Made by a program: the position numbers and the translations under genes. Below, piece by piece: positions 1 to 6,777 of a stretch of 10,518 nucleotides of DNA. Below the pieces are notes generated by a model, which worked only from the letters and a program-made list of their open reading frames with translations, had not been told where the DNA came from and did not search any database. The stretch comes from Acidimicrobiales bacterium (GTDB lineage Bacteria; Actinomycetota; Acidimicrobiia; Acidimicrobiales; JABEUL01): NCBI GenBank assembly GCA_013044465.1, contig JABEUL010000291.1, positions 1 to 10,518 on the forward strand. The letters are read 5' to 3'. Numbering within the stretch: position 1 is the stretch's first letter; every line of letters starts with the position of its first letter.

Positions 1-66
1 CCTCTAAGCTTAAAGAGTGGAAAGATCCATGCTAATTAATTCTCCAAATTTATTGAGCCATTCAAG

Positions 67-627
67 ATGAGCGTAGCTGCAGTTATTCTTGGGGCTGGCA
101 AAGGTCGGAGATACCGTGGAAACACACCAAAATTGAGAGCGCCCTTCAAGGGAAAGCCGCTTGTAACATGGGCAGTATCGGCAGCTATTGGTGCTGGTTT
201 AGATGAGGTGATTGTAGTTACAGGCGCAGTTGATCTAGTAGATCTTCTTCCAAGTGGTGTAACTATTTTGCAAAACGAGGCTTGGGATTTGGGTCTTGCA
301 ACTTCCCTTCGAGTGGCACTTGACTGGGCGCAGCGCCAAGGTCACGATGCCGTAGTGGTTTCACTTGGTGATTGTCCACTTGTGACCAAAGAGGCTTTTT
401 CTTTAGTTGCAAAGGCTGATTCCACTCCAATTGCTATAGCCAACTATGCCACGAAACGTGGGCATCCAATTCGTTTAAGTAATCAGATTTGGCCCACATT
501 GCCGATTTCTGGCGATCAAGGTGCAAAAAGTTTTATTACAAGGGACGATAACTATGTAACTCTAGTAGATTGTCCTGGTGAGCCTGTAGATTTGGATACC
601 CAGGAGGATTTTAAGTTATGGAGTTAA
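67..627 (+). CDS. MobA/MocA-like nucleotidyltransferase, probably molybdenum cofactor cytidylyltransferase
   Basis: A 186-residue single-domain protein of the MobA-like NTP transferase family. Visible motifs are the N-terminal nucleotide-binding loop LGAGKGRRYRG (residues 8-18), PKLRAPFKGKPLV (21-33), the metal-binding LGDCPLV (100-106, Asp102), RGHPIRL (131-137), GDQGAKSFI (149-157) and the terminal DLDTQEDF (175-182). This motif order is typical of MocA/MobA enzymes, which join CMP or GMP to molybdopterin in the cytoplasm. CO dehydrogenase-type hydroxylases use the cytosine dinucleotide form, and the next gene is coxG-like, so a MocA role is inferred; the substrate is not proven. The length is normal for the family. 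ATG 67 is the first canonical start after an in-frame stop at 37-39. It has no clear ribosome binding site, so coupling to an upstream gene outside the window is likely. The 3' end overlaps the next gene by 10 bp. Confidence 0.85.
   Translation: MSVAAVILGAGKGRRYRGNTPKLRAPFKGKPLVTWAVSAAIGAGLDEVIVVTGAVDLVDLLPSGVTILQNEAWDLGLATSLRVALDWAQRQGHDAVVVSLGDCPLVTKEAFSLVAKADSTPIAIANYATKRGHPIRLSNQIWPTLPISGDQGAKSFITRDDNYVTLVDCPGEPVDLDTQEDFKLWS
602..607 (+). promoter_or_regulatory. Strong Shine-Dalgarno AGGAGG for the CoxG-like gene
   Basis: AGGAGG lies inside the end of the nucleotidyltransferase gene, 10 nt before ATG 618. It supports that start even though the start overlaps the upstream stop codon, and it indicates translation from one polycistronic message. 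Confidence 0.75.
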
Positions 628-1307
628 AAAATGAATTTAGTGTGTCTATCCCAATTGACCAAGCCTGGCAGATTTTTACTGATTTAGAGAAAATTGCTCC
701 ATGTTTGCCTGGTGCAAATTTAACTGGAGTAGATGGCGATAACTACTTGGGGAGCATAAGAATCAAAGTAGGTCCGATTACCACAACTTATAAGGGAGTT
801 GCCAAGTGGCAATCGTTAGACCCTTTGAACTATCGTGCTGAGTTGCTCGCTGAAGGAAAAGAGGCGAAGGGAACAGGGGGAGCCTCTGCTAAAGTCGAGG
901 CTAATTTGTCAACTGCGGATAACAAAACTCTGGTAACAATAGTTACAGATTTGTCTATAAGTGGGAAGGTGGCTCAGATTTCTAGAGGAGTATTAAGCGA
1001 TGTTTCTGAAAAATTACTTTCCCGCTTTGCAGAAAGAGTAGAAAAGCTCATTGTTGATTCGGAAAATTCTGATGAAAGTCAATCCGAAGAAGCTGAAGTT
1101 ATACCTTTTCCTGAACAAAGGATACCCCAGGCCAATGTGGGTGAGGTTGAAGTACCTGAGGCAGTTAGTCAAGACAACGTCATTGATTTGCTTGAGTTTT
1201 CCAAAGACTCGACAGCTGCCAAAATTTTTCCTGCCGCTGTAGCGATTGGTTTTTTGCTACTTGGGATTGTGCTTTTAAAAAAGGTATTGAAGAAAAAGGC
1301 TAATTAA
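618..1307 (+). CDS. coxG: CoxG-like SRPBCC protein with C-terminal membrane anchor
   Basis: A 229-residue protein. Residues 1-145 match the CoxG (CO dehydrogenase subunit G) branch of the SRPBCC/START-like fold: an N-terminal beta strand, PCLPGA (28-33), a central beta sheet, and the conserved C-terminal helix starting GKVAQISRGVLSDVSEKLL (116-134). An acidic, low-complexity linker follows (about 146-198), then one hydrophobic helix (about 203-220) and a lysine-rich tail, as expected for a tail-anchored protein facing the cytoplasm. CoxG proteins help attach CO dehydrogenase-type molybdenum hydroxylases to the membrane, and from memory recent mycobacterial work links them to quinone delivery. 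The molybdenum nucleotidyltransferase just upstream fits a cox-type maturation operon. The actual hydroxylase is not in view, so it could act on CO or another substrate. Confidence 0.85.
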   Translation: MELKNEFSVSIPIDQAWQIFTDLEKIAPCLPGANLTGVDGDNYLGSIRIKVGPITTTYKGVAKWQSLDPLNYRAELLAEGKEAKGTGGASAKVEANLSTADNKTLVTIVTDLSISGKVAQISRGVLSDVSEKLLSRFAERVEKLIVDSENSDESQSEEAEVIPFPEQRIPQANVGEVEVPEAVSQDNVIDLLEFSKDSTAAKIFPAAVAIGFLLLGIVLLKKVLKKKAN

Positions 1308-1325
1308 GCGTTCAGTTCTAAGCAG

Positions 1326-2732
1326 ATGGATTTAAGCATTTCAAAATCTGACGAGCACGAAGTAGCTAGGTTACTCAAGCGAGAACCTAGTGGCAACTAT
1401 AAGATAGTAGTGAGAGCCAAAGGATCGAATCGACCAGTTGTTATTCAGAACCATCCATATCTCTTTGACGGCACTCCAATGCCAACCACCTACTGGCTAA
1501 TTGGAGACAAAGAAGCAAGGGATGTAGCAAAACTTGAATCCGAGGGTGGCGTAAAGCAAGCTGAGCGAGATCTAGATCCACACGACCTAGAGCTAGCACA
1601 TCGGATTTACGCTAACCGCAGGGCTTTTTTGACTTCAGAATATGACGTAAAACCAGAAGGTGGTGTTGGAGGAACGAGAAAGGGAGTGAAATGCCTGCAC
1701 GCACACTTGGCGAACTACCTTGCAGGCAATTTTGATCCCGTTGGAAAGTACTGCTGCAACAAGGTGGGAATTAAACCAGAAGATTATTTAGTATTCACTG
1801 AGAGGGAAATACTTGGCATAATTGACTGTGGAACCAACTCAACTCGCTTTCTTATAGCTGAAAAATATAGAGACAGCAGTTTTGTCCCACTTTTGAGAAA
1901 AAGTCAAGTGACAAAACTTGGTGAAGGAGTCGATAGCAATTTAGTGTTGAATGAAAATGCTATGGATCGGACACTTCAGGCTGTAAGAAACTATAAGTTA
2001 CTGGGTGAGAAATTGGGGGTTGAAAGATGGGTTGTTGGGGCTACATCAGCGGTGAGAGATTCGGCAAACGCCTACATATTATTAAGTGAATTAGGCAATA
2101 CTATTCATTCCAATGTCAATGTTTTATCGGGCGAACTTGAAGCCAGACTTACATTCTTAGGGGCGACGCATTGTTTGGAAAGCCAATCAAATGAGATTGT
2201 GGTTGACATTGGAGGAGGGTCCACTGAATTTGTAATGGGAGTTAATCGTGATATTGAGTCTTTGGTTGGCGGATCGGTCAATATTGGGGTAGTAAGGATA
2301 ATGGAGAGGTTTTTAGAATCAGATCCACCGACCAAAGTCCAGTTGGACTTAGCACTCAAATACGTGCGGGAACTTACCGATGTGATTTCCACAAGGCTAT
2401 CTAACAGGGGGAATCTCCCAAAGCGAGTGATAGGAGTTGGAGGAACTCCTGTTTCACTTGCTCACCTTTCTCATTGGAAAGCCGTTGATCTTGCAAGATC
2501 GGTGCATCATTTCGAAATCACTAGAGACCAGGTCCAAAGACTATTTGACCAGATGAAAGTGCTCAATTTAAAGGAGCGTGAAAAGTTCACAGGAATGGAA
2601 GCAGGGCGAGCTGAGGTTATTGTGGCGGGCACTATTGAACTATTATCTACGATGACTTCGCTTGGTATTGAAACTTGTCTTGTATCAGAAGCTGACCTAT
2701 TAGATGGAATGGGGATCTTCATTTCCACATAG
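1326..2732 (+). CDS. DUF501 - exopolyphosphatase (Ppx/GppA) fusion protein
   Basis: A 468-residue protein with two parts. Residues about 8-157 match actinobacterial DUF501, with DGTPMPTTYWL (48-58), LESEGGV (70-76) and VKCLHAHLANYLAG (121-134). Residues about 162-468 are a Ppx/GppA phosphatase of the ASKHA fold: phosphate-1 loop IDCGTNSTRFLI (166-177), GATSAVRDSANA (238-249), the SGELEARLTFLGA segment (268-280) carrying the likely catalytic glutamate, phosphate-2 loop VDIGGGSTEFVMG (293-305), adenosine-type loop GVGGTPVSLA (370-379) and GRAEVIVAG (427-435). This domain hydrolyses polyphosphate or pppGpp. Only the roughly 310-residue short form is present, without the C-terminal HD-like domain of E. 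coli Ppx. DUF501 and ppx are usually adjacent separate genes in actinobacteria; here no ATG, GTG or TTG start lies in frame at the junction. It begins 18 bp after coxG, probably in the same transcript, with a weak ribosome binding site. Confidence 0.88.
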   Translation: MDLSISKSDEHEVARLLKREPSGNYKIVVRAKGSNRPVVIQNHPYLFDGTPMPTTYWLIGDKEARDVAKLESEGGVKQAERDLDPHDLELAHRIYANRRAFLTSEYDVKPEGGVGGTRKGVKCLHAHLANYLAGNFDPVGKYCCNKVGIKPEDYLVFTEREILGIIDCGTNSTRFLIAEKYRDSSFVPLLRKSQVTKLGEGVDSNLVLNENAMDRTLQAVRNYKLLGEKLGVERWVVGATSAVRDSANAYILLSELGNTIHSNVNVLSGELEARLTFLGATHCLESQSNEIVVDIGGGSTEFVMGVNRDIESLVGGSVNIGVVRIMERFLESDPPTKVQLDLALKYVRELTDVISTRLSNRGNLPKRVIGVGGTPVSLAHLSHWKAVDLARSVHHFEITRDQVQRLFDQMKVLNLKEREKFTGMEAGRAEVIVAGTIELLSTMTSLGIETCLVSEADLLDGMGIFIST

Positions 2733-2747
2733 ATTGGAATCAATGTG
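2726..2747. terminator. Short inverted repeat across both convergent stop codons
   Basis: CACAT-A-GATT and AATC-A-ATGTG form an imperfect hairpin with one A/A mismatch and a very tight loop. It covers the TAG of the Ppx gene (2730-2732) and the stop codon of the hydrolase (2740-2742, minus). The two genes converge with 7 bp between them, so a bidirectional terminator would be useful here. No T-run follows on either strand, so it is not a classical intrinsic terminator. Confidence 0.3.
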
Positions 2748-4689
2748 TAGGAATAGTAATTGCAATTCCTGTTACATCATAGTTGCCAGTAGTTATTGAA
2801 GATCTAAATGATGGGTAGTCCGAACCCATGAGAGATAGCTCAATTTTATCTTGCGGGGCTAGTGTATAAGAGGTTGGAAATAGTGCAAAAGTTGCTTGGC
2901 TTACACCTGGATGCAAAAGCTCTACCCCGTCTGTAATTAGCTGGCGTGTGCCTGATGGTGACACATCCCAAACCATAGCAATTGCTTCTGCATATGAACT
3001 TAGTTGCGACAATTTCAGACTCACTACTGGGGATCCTAATAACAGGGTTGAATTTGAGGTTGAATAGCTCAGATTATCCAGAATTGTGCCACTGGGTGCC
3101 ACTGTAATGTTCGGCAGGGGATTACAGAAGTTTGTAGCGTTTCCTAAAAATCCTAAGTCGTTTAGTTTCAAAGAAAGAGCCGGATCACCTGTTGGAGAGA
3201 TGGTTCCAGTTGAAGGTCCCGAGACTCCAGCCAAAAAAGCCGTGGTTTGACTTAGTTTGGAACCATAGGAAAAAGCACCTGACATGTTTTGCGAGCTTGC
3301 AACTATTTGACCATTTTCAAGATCACTGAAGTTGGCTGCACTTAAAATTGAGTTAGGTTTAGTAGTCGAAGGGCACACTACGGATTGGGTAATAACTGTG
3401 GGAGTTGGAGTTTTCCCAGATTGCATTACCTGCGAGAGGAAATTTACCCCTTCTTGCCCGGAGGCATTTGACGAGTAGGAATTGTTATCTGACCAGGGAT
3501 GACCAATATCTCCAAAAAATAGAGAAACTGGTGCATTTGGATCAGCCTTGTCGGCCTGCGCTTTAAATTCGAGGGCCTCTGATGCTGGGAAAAGCGCATC
3601 GGTGAAGCCATTTGCTATCAGGATCGGGGATGGTCCACTTGCAAGTGGGGGAATGCCATAGGGAGACTTATAGTTTCTAAATTCATTTGCTAGTGCCACG
3701 GTTGCTGGATTTCCAGGTAAATCTTCTAAGGATGCTTTTTGCCATGAAACTATATCTGCTGTTGGATCAACTCCAACTGGGGCTTCGTAACCGAGAGACG
3801 CCGCAGTAAAAAGAAGTTGTATGTAGCTATTTTTTGGGATCCCAAAGTCGGCTCCGCTTCCTGCACTCTGTGGATAAAATCCCGAATTACTTGTATTCTT
3901 GCTGTCAATATATGCTCCATTTGGAGCCAGGGAGTTAGTGAGGTCGTCCCAACCCCAAATAGCAAAGGCCGCTCCAATAGACATCTGAACGCCGTGTGGA
4001 GAGGTCCACGTCTCAAGTTTCCCATTTTCCAGACGAACTCGGTTCTTCAACATTGCGAGCTCCATTGACTGACCCGCACCGTATGAGACACCTGCGACTG
4101 CAATTTTGGGTAAGACCAAACCTTCATCTACCAAAAGTCCAGCTAAATACTGGGTGTCTCTGATCTCATATCGCTGGTCTGCAATATGAGTCCAGCCTTT
4201 GGCGCATCCCGCCGTTCTCGAACTAGGCGTTCCACAACTCTCACCAAATCCACGAGCTGTATATGTAAGTACAGCAAAACCCTTGGAAGCTAGAGCAATA
4301 TTGTTGAGCCCAGGAGTTCCAAACAGTGCATTGGGTGCGGTGGTCTCAAACATTGTTTTTGTCAATCCCCATCCGTGCAGAAGCACGACCAGTGGATATG
4401 GTCCTTTCCCAGTTGCTGGTAAAGTTACATCTGCATCAAGTGGCACTCCATCGAAACTTTTTACTCTCAGATCATGTGATGAAGTCATGCCACCTTGACA
4501 GAATCTGTAGGTAAAGCCGTTATTTGATTGAGGTAGGCAGCTTAGAAGCCCAAAAGGACGGGCCACACTAGGAGGAGGTGGTTCGGTGGGAACTGATGAG
4601 GTGGAAGAGTTCGAAGCAGTGCAACCCGTAACCACTAAGGAAAGAATCATTAAGGAGAGAAATACCACCTTTCGAGATTTTAATATCAT
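2740..4689 (-). CDS. Secreted lipoprotein alpha/beta hydrolase, S15/CocE-like (X-Pro dipeptidyl-peptidase type)
   Basis: A 649-residue protein. A lipoprotein signal peptide (charged MILKSRK, hydrophobic core about 8-20) ends at lipobox VTGC with lipidated Cys23, followed by a Ser/Thr/Pro-rich spacer (24-44). The catalytic alpha/beta-hydrolase domain spans about 70-425: oxyanion-side LLHGWG (103-108), TARGFGESCG (144-153), nucleophile elbow AGVSYGAG (199-206, Ser202), acid candidate Asp364 in NGFTDALFP and His397 in GDIGHPW. The GxSYxG elbow is typical of S15/CocE enzymes. Residues about 440-649 are beta-rich and fit the C-terminal jelly-roll domain of that family. It should act outside the membrane on a peptide or ester; the substrate cannot be read from sequence. 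Cysteines 51/64, 152/162 and 439/522 could form disulfides. AAAAAGG 7 nt before the ATG supports this start. The gene stands alone and converges with the Ppx gene. Confidence 0.85.
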   Translation of the reverse strand: MILKSRKVVFLSLMILSLVVTGCTASNSSTSSVPTEPPPPSVARPFGLLSCLPQSNNGFTYRFCQGGMTSSHDLRVKSFDGVPLDADVTLPATGKGPYPLVVLLHGWGLTKTMFETTAPNALFGTPGLNNIALASKGFAVLTYTARGFGESCGTPSSRTAGCAKGWTHIADQRYEIRDTQYLAGLLVDEGLVLPKIAVAGVSYGAGQSMELAMLKNRVRLENGKLETWTSPHGVQMSIGAAFAIWGWDDLTNSLAPNGAYIDSKNTSNSGFYPQSAGSGADFGIPKNSYIQLLFTAASLGYEAPVGVDPTADIVSWQKASLEDLPGNPATVALANEFRNYKSPYGIPPLASGPSPILIANGFTDALFPASEALEFKAQADKADPNAPVSLFFGDIGHPWSDNNSYSSNASGQEGVNFLSQVMQSGKTPTPTVITQSVVCPSTTKPNSILSAANFSDLENGQIVASSQNMSGAFSYGSKLSQTTAFLAGVSGPSTGTISPTGDPALSLKLNDLGFLGNATNFCNPLPNITVAPSGTILDNLSYSTSNSTLLLGSPVVSLKLSQLSSYAEAIAMVWDVSPSGTRQLITDGVELLHPGVSQATFALFPTSYTLAPQDKIELSLMGSDYPSFRSSITTGNYDVTGIAITIPTH

Positions 4690-4719
4690 TTATATACCTT
4701 TTTCCTCAGAGATCAAGTG

Positions 4720-4748
4720 ATGCTAACCTACGTGTAACCAGATGTCAA
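4720..4748 (-). promoter_or_regulatory. Sigma-70-type promoter of the lipoprotein hydrolase
   Basis: On the minus strand a perfect TTGACA (4743-4748) is followed after exactly 17 nt by TAGCAT (4720-4725). The -10 box matches TATAAT at four of six positions including the key first two and last. Transcription would begin near 4713, leaving a 5' leader of about 24 nt before ATG 4689 that contains the ribosome binding site. Confidence 0.6.
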
Positions 4749-4776
4749 GAATTCACCATATGTGAATAAGGACATC
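4741..4776. promoter_or_regulatory. Two-part inverted repeat, candidate operator over the hydrolase -35 box
   Basis: The left half is GATGTC-aaga-ATTCAC (4741-4756) and the right half is GTGAAT-aag-GACATC (4762-4776), around a CATAT centre. Each six-base arm is perfectly complementary to its partner, and the spacers differ by one base. The outer left arm overlaps the TTGACA box of the hydrolase promoter, so a dimeric or tetrameric regulator bound here would compete with RNA polymerase. The regulator is unknown and no regulatory gene lies in the window. Confidence 0.5.
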
Positions 4777-4795
4777 GTTCTTTCTAGAAGAATTA

Positions 4796-4826
4796 TTGAC
4801 TGTTGTAGTGGCAAATTAACTAGGAT
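4796..4826 (+). promoter_or_regulatory. Possible distal promoter for the GT4-PilZ gene
   Basis: TTGACT (4796-4801) and TAGGAT (4821-4826) are separated by 19 nt, which is longer than ideal. If used, it would give a leader of about 330 nt before the GTG at 5164, running through the palindrome and direct repeats of this intergenic stretch. Confidence 0.25.
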
Positions 4827-5091
4827 TGCGGATTTATAGCGCTAAATTCGAGAGAGTGATGGTGCAAAATTTATCACCTCAAAAAGATATTTCGTCTGCG
4901 GGTTAATTATTTTTTCATGGTCTATTCAACATTATTTTCATGGTGCAATAAGAGGACAACTTAATTTCCACAAACTTTCAATGATTATGAAGTCAATTAG
5001 CAAACTTCCTGCATGATGTCGGCAAAGGCAGACAGAGTATTACATGAACACAGTTATATGGAAGAGTTTAAGCAATCTTGGAGCTGAGCAG

Positions 5092-5120
5092 TTAGAAAAA
5101 AAAAGGTAATTTTCTATAAG
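5092..5120 (+). promoter_or_regulatory. Possible proximal promoter for the GT4-PilZ gene
   Basis: TATAAG (5115-5120) matches the -10 consensus at five of six positions. The -35 position 17 nt upstream, TTAGAA (5092-5097), is weak. An A-run fills the spacer. The start would be near 5127, about 37 nt before the GTG start codon. Confidence 0.35.
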
Positions 5121-5163
5121 ATTTCGCTTTACAATTTACTCCCGTGGCAGTATCGTTGTTTCT

Positions 5164-6777
5164 GTGAGTGAAAGCGTTGGGTTTGAGTTGGAGAGAAATT
5201 CGCTTAATGATTTCAAGTCATTTCCAAAAGGAGATGTTGAATCAGTTTCAAAAAAGCGGGCGCACACCTTAACGGACTTGGTTTTAGCTAGTGGTATTAG
5301 AAAAATACATATTGTTGCGTGGCGAGATCTTGACGATCCAAGAGCCGGGGGTTCAGAACTCCATGCCCACGAGATAGCCAAGCGATGGGCAAGTGCAGGA
5401 TTAGATGTTTCCCTTAGAACTGGTGGAGTTATTGGAGCACCTTCTGTAATTGAGCGCGGCGGCTATAAGGTTGTGAGAAAATCCGGTAGGTATTTAACGT
5501 TTCCAAGGACCGCACTTAGTGGCATGGTCGGAAGAAGTGGTAAGTGGGACGCTTTAGTTGAGATTTGGAACGGGATGCCCTTTTTGACTCCCTTATGGTC
5601 ACGTGGACCCAGGGTAACAATACTTCACCACATACACGCAGAAGCACTTTGGCGGAGTGTTCTTCCAGGCGTATTGGCTCCCGCAGGTGCCTATATGGAA
5701 CGTCATATTGCTCCCAAGTTCTACCGTGGAACTCGAGTTATTACGCCATCCCAAAGTTCTGCCGAAGAGGTTATCCGAATACTTGGTTGGCCCGAAGATC
5801 ATGTAAATGTAGTTTATCCAGGAGTAGATCCAAGGTTCAGACCAGGTGGCGAGAAATCTCCGGTGCCACTGGTAGTTGCACTTGGAAGGTTAGTGCCTAT
5901 TAAGAGATTTGATTGGTTAATTAAATCGGTTCATGAGATTAGGCAGCGTATCGGTCCTGTGCAACTTGTAATCGGTGGGGAAGGTGAGTACAGAAGTTTT
6001 CTTGAGACATGTATTGCAAAATATAAGGCTAAAGAGTGGTGTACTCTTGCAGGAAGAATTTCTGATGATGAGGTAGTGGACCTATATAGAAAAGCATGGG
6101 TAGTGGCTTCGGCTAGTGAACGTGAGGGTTGGGGAATGACGCTTAGTGAAGCAGCAGCATGCGGAACTCCTGCAGTTGCCACACGCATCGCAGGTCACGA
6201 AGATGCTGTGGTTCATGGTGTAACTGGTTTGCTTGCAAGTAGTCAAGATGAGCTGACCATGGCTCTAGAGACTGTTTTAAAAGATCCCAAGCTTCGCCAG
6301 GAACTTGCTATTGGTGCCCTTAGACACGGAGCTTCACTAACTTGGGATGCAGCCGCCGCTTCAGCTTTCCAAGTCGTCATGCAAGCTGTAGGAGATTTTA
6401 AGAGAGACGGTAAATCCCTGCTTAGCTACTCATTTGAACATCTTGACATCAACAAAAGAGGTGCCGAAAGATTCAAGCTAGATGTTCCGGTTCGAATTGG
6501 AGAGGACCTCGGACGGGTTAAAGATATGTCCCTAACTGGTGCCTTGATTTTGCCCCCCTCAGGTTATGAAGTGTCTCCGGGAGATACTTTTTCAGGTTGG
6601 GTAGAGATGACATCGAGATCTTTGCCTATAGAGGGCCGAGTGGTTCGCCAGATCGAGACTGAAGATGGGCTAAGCGCTATAGGGGTATGGTTAACTGCGG
6701 TTGAAGATGAAACTGTTGAAATGCTAGCTGCAGCTAAATTGCAGCGGATGGGTGAGATTCGCCACTTATCCGAGTAG
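5164..6777 (+). CDS. GT4 glycosyltransferase with C-terminal PilZ (c-di-GMP-binding) domain
   Basis: A 537-residue protein. Residues 1-45 are an unassigned N-terminal extension. Residues about 46-410 form a GT-B fold glycosyltransferase of family GT4: donor/acceptor loop DPRAGGSELHAHEIAKRW (58-75), VALGRLVPIKRFD (238-250) at the start of the nucleotide-sugar domain, and the EX7E pair Glu321/Glu329 in EREGWGMTLSEAAACGTP (319-336). Residues about 430-520 are a PilZ domain with both c-di-GMP motifs intact: RxxxR (Arg432, Arg436) and DxSxxG (Asp454, Ser456, Gly459). The enzyme probably transfers a sugar from a nucleotide-activated donor in the cytoplasm, with activity tuned by c-di-GMP; this is inferred from the domains. 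The start is GTG with no clear ribosome binding site; it is the first canonical start after an in-frame stop at 5107-5109, and a TTG at 5278 would shorten the extension. Its 3' end overlaps the convergent MFS gene by 44 bp. Confidence 0.87.
   Translation: MSESVGFELERNSLNDFKSFPKGDVESVSKKRAHTLTDLVLASGIRKIHIVAWRDLDDPRAGGSELHAHEIAKRWASAGLDVSLRTGGVIGAPSVIERGGYKVVRKSGRYLTFPRTALSGMVGRSGKWDALVEIWNGMPFLTPLWSRGPRVTILHHIHAEALWRSVLPGVLAPAGAYMERHIAPKFYRGTRVITPSQSSAEEVIRILGWPEDHVNVVYPGVDPRFRPGGEKSPVPLVVALGRLVPIKRFDWLIKSVHEIRQRIGPVQLVIGGEGEYRSFLETCIAKYKAKEWCTLAGRISDDEVVDLYRKAWVVASASEREGWGMTLSEAAACGTPAVATRIAGHEDAVVHGVTGLLASSQDELTMALETVLKDPKLRQELAIGALRHGASLTWDAAAASAFQVVMQAVGDFKRDGKSLLSYSFEHLDINKRGAERFKLDVPVRIGEDLGRVKDMSLTGALILPPSGYEVSPGDTFSGWVEMTSRSLPIEGRVVRQIETEDGLSAIGVWLTAVEDETVEMLAAAKLQRMGEIRHLSE

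Larger units (their letters stand above)
4777..5163. other. AT-rich intergenic stretch with short repeats, no convincing gene
   Basis: This stretch separates the divergent hydrolase and GT4-PilZ genes. It holds an imperfect 18-bp palindrome (GGTG at 4861-4864, CACC at 4875-4878), a 10-bp direct repeat TTTTCATGGT (4912-4921 and 4935-4944, 23 bp apart, about two helical turns), and a 9-bp repeat ATGGTGCAA (4859-4867 and 4940-4948). Tiny ORFs of 15, 23 and 21 codons occur at 4859-4906, 5016-5087 and 5044-5109, none with a good ribosome binding site or recognisable product. No tRNA-like or riboswitch-like structure was recognised by eye. Confidence 0.55.

Noticed and set aside
1..66. Possible 3' tail of an upstream gene: frames ending at TAA 33-35 or TAA 37-39.
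   Set aside because: Only 10-12 codons are visible in either frame and neither resembles a known C-terminus, so the frame cannot be chosen.
3817..4514. Plus-strand open frames opposite the lipoprotein hydrolase gene.
   Set aside because: Their translations show no recognisable motifs, while the minus-strand frame has a full signal peptide, catalytic triad and family motifs.
4961..4973. DnaA-box-like TTTCCACA in an AT-rich intergenic stretch, suggesting a replication origin.
   Set aside because: Only one imperfect copy is present and there is no dnaA, dnaN or repeat cluster nearby.
6727..6745. Hairpin GCTGCA/TGCAGC over the MFS stop codon as a terminator.
   Set aside because: The stem has only 6 bp, has no T-run on either strand and lies within the coding sequence of the GT4-PilZ gene; a chance palindrome is likely.
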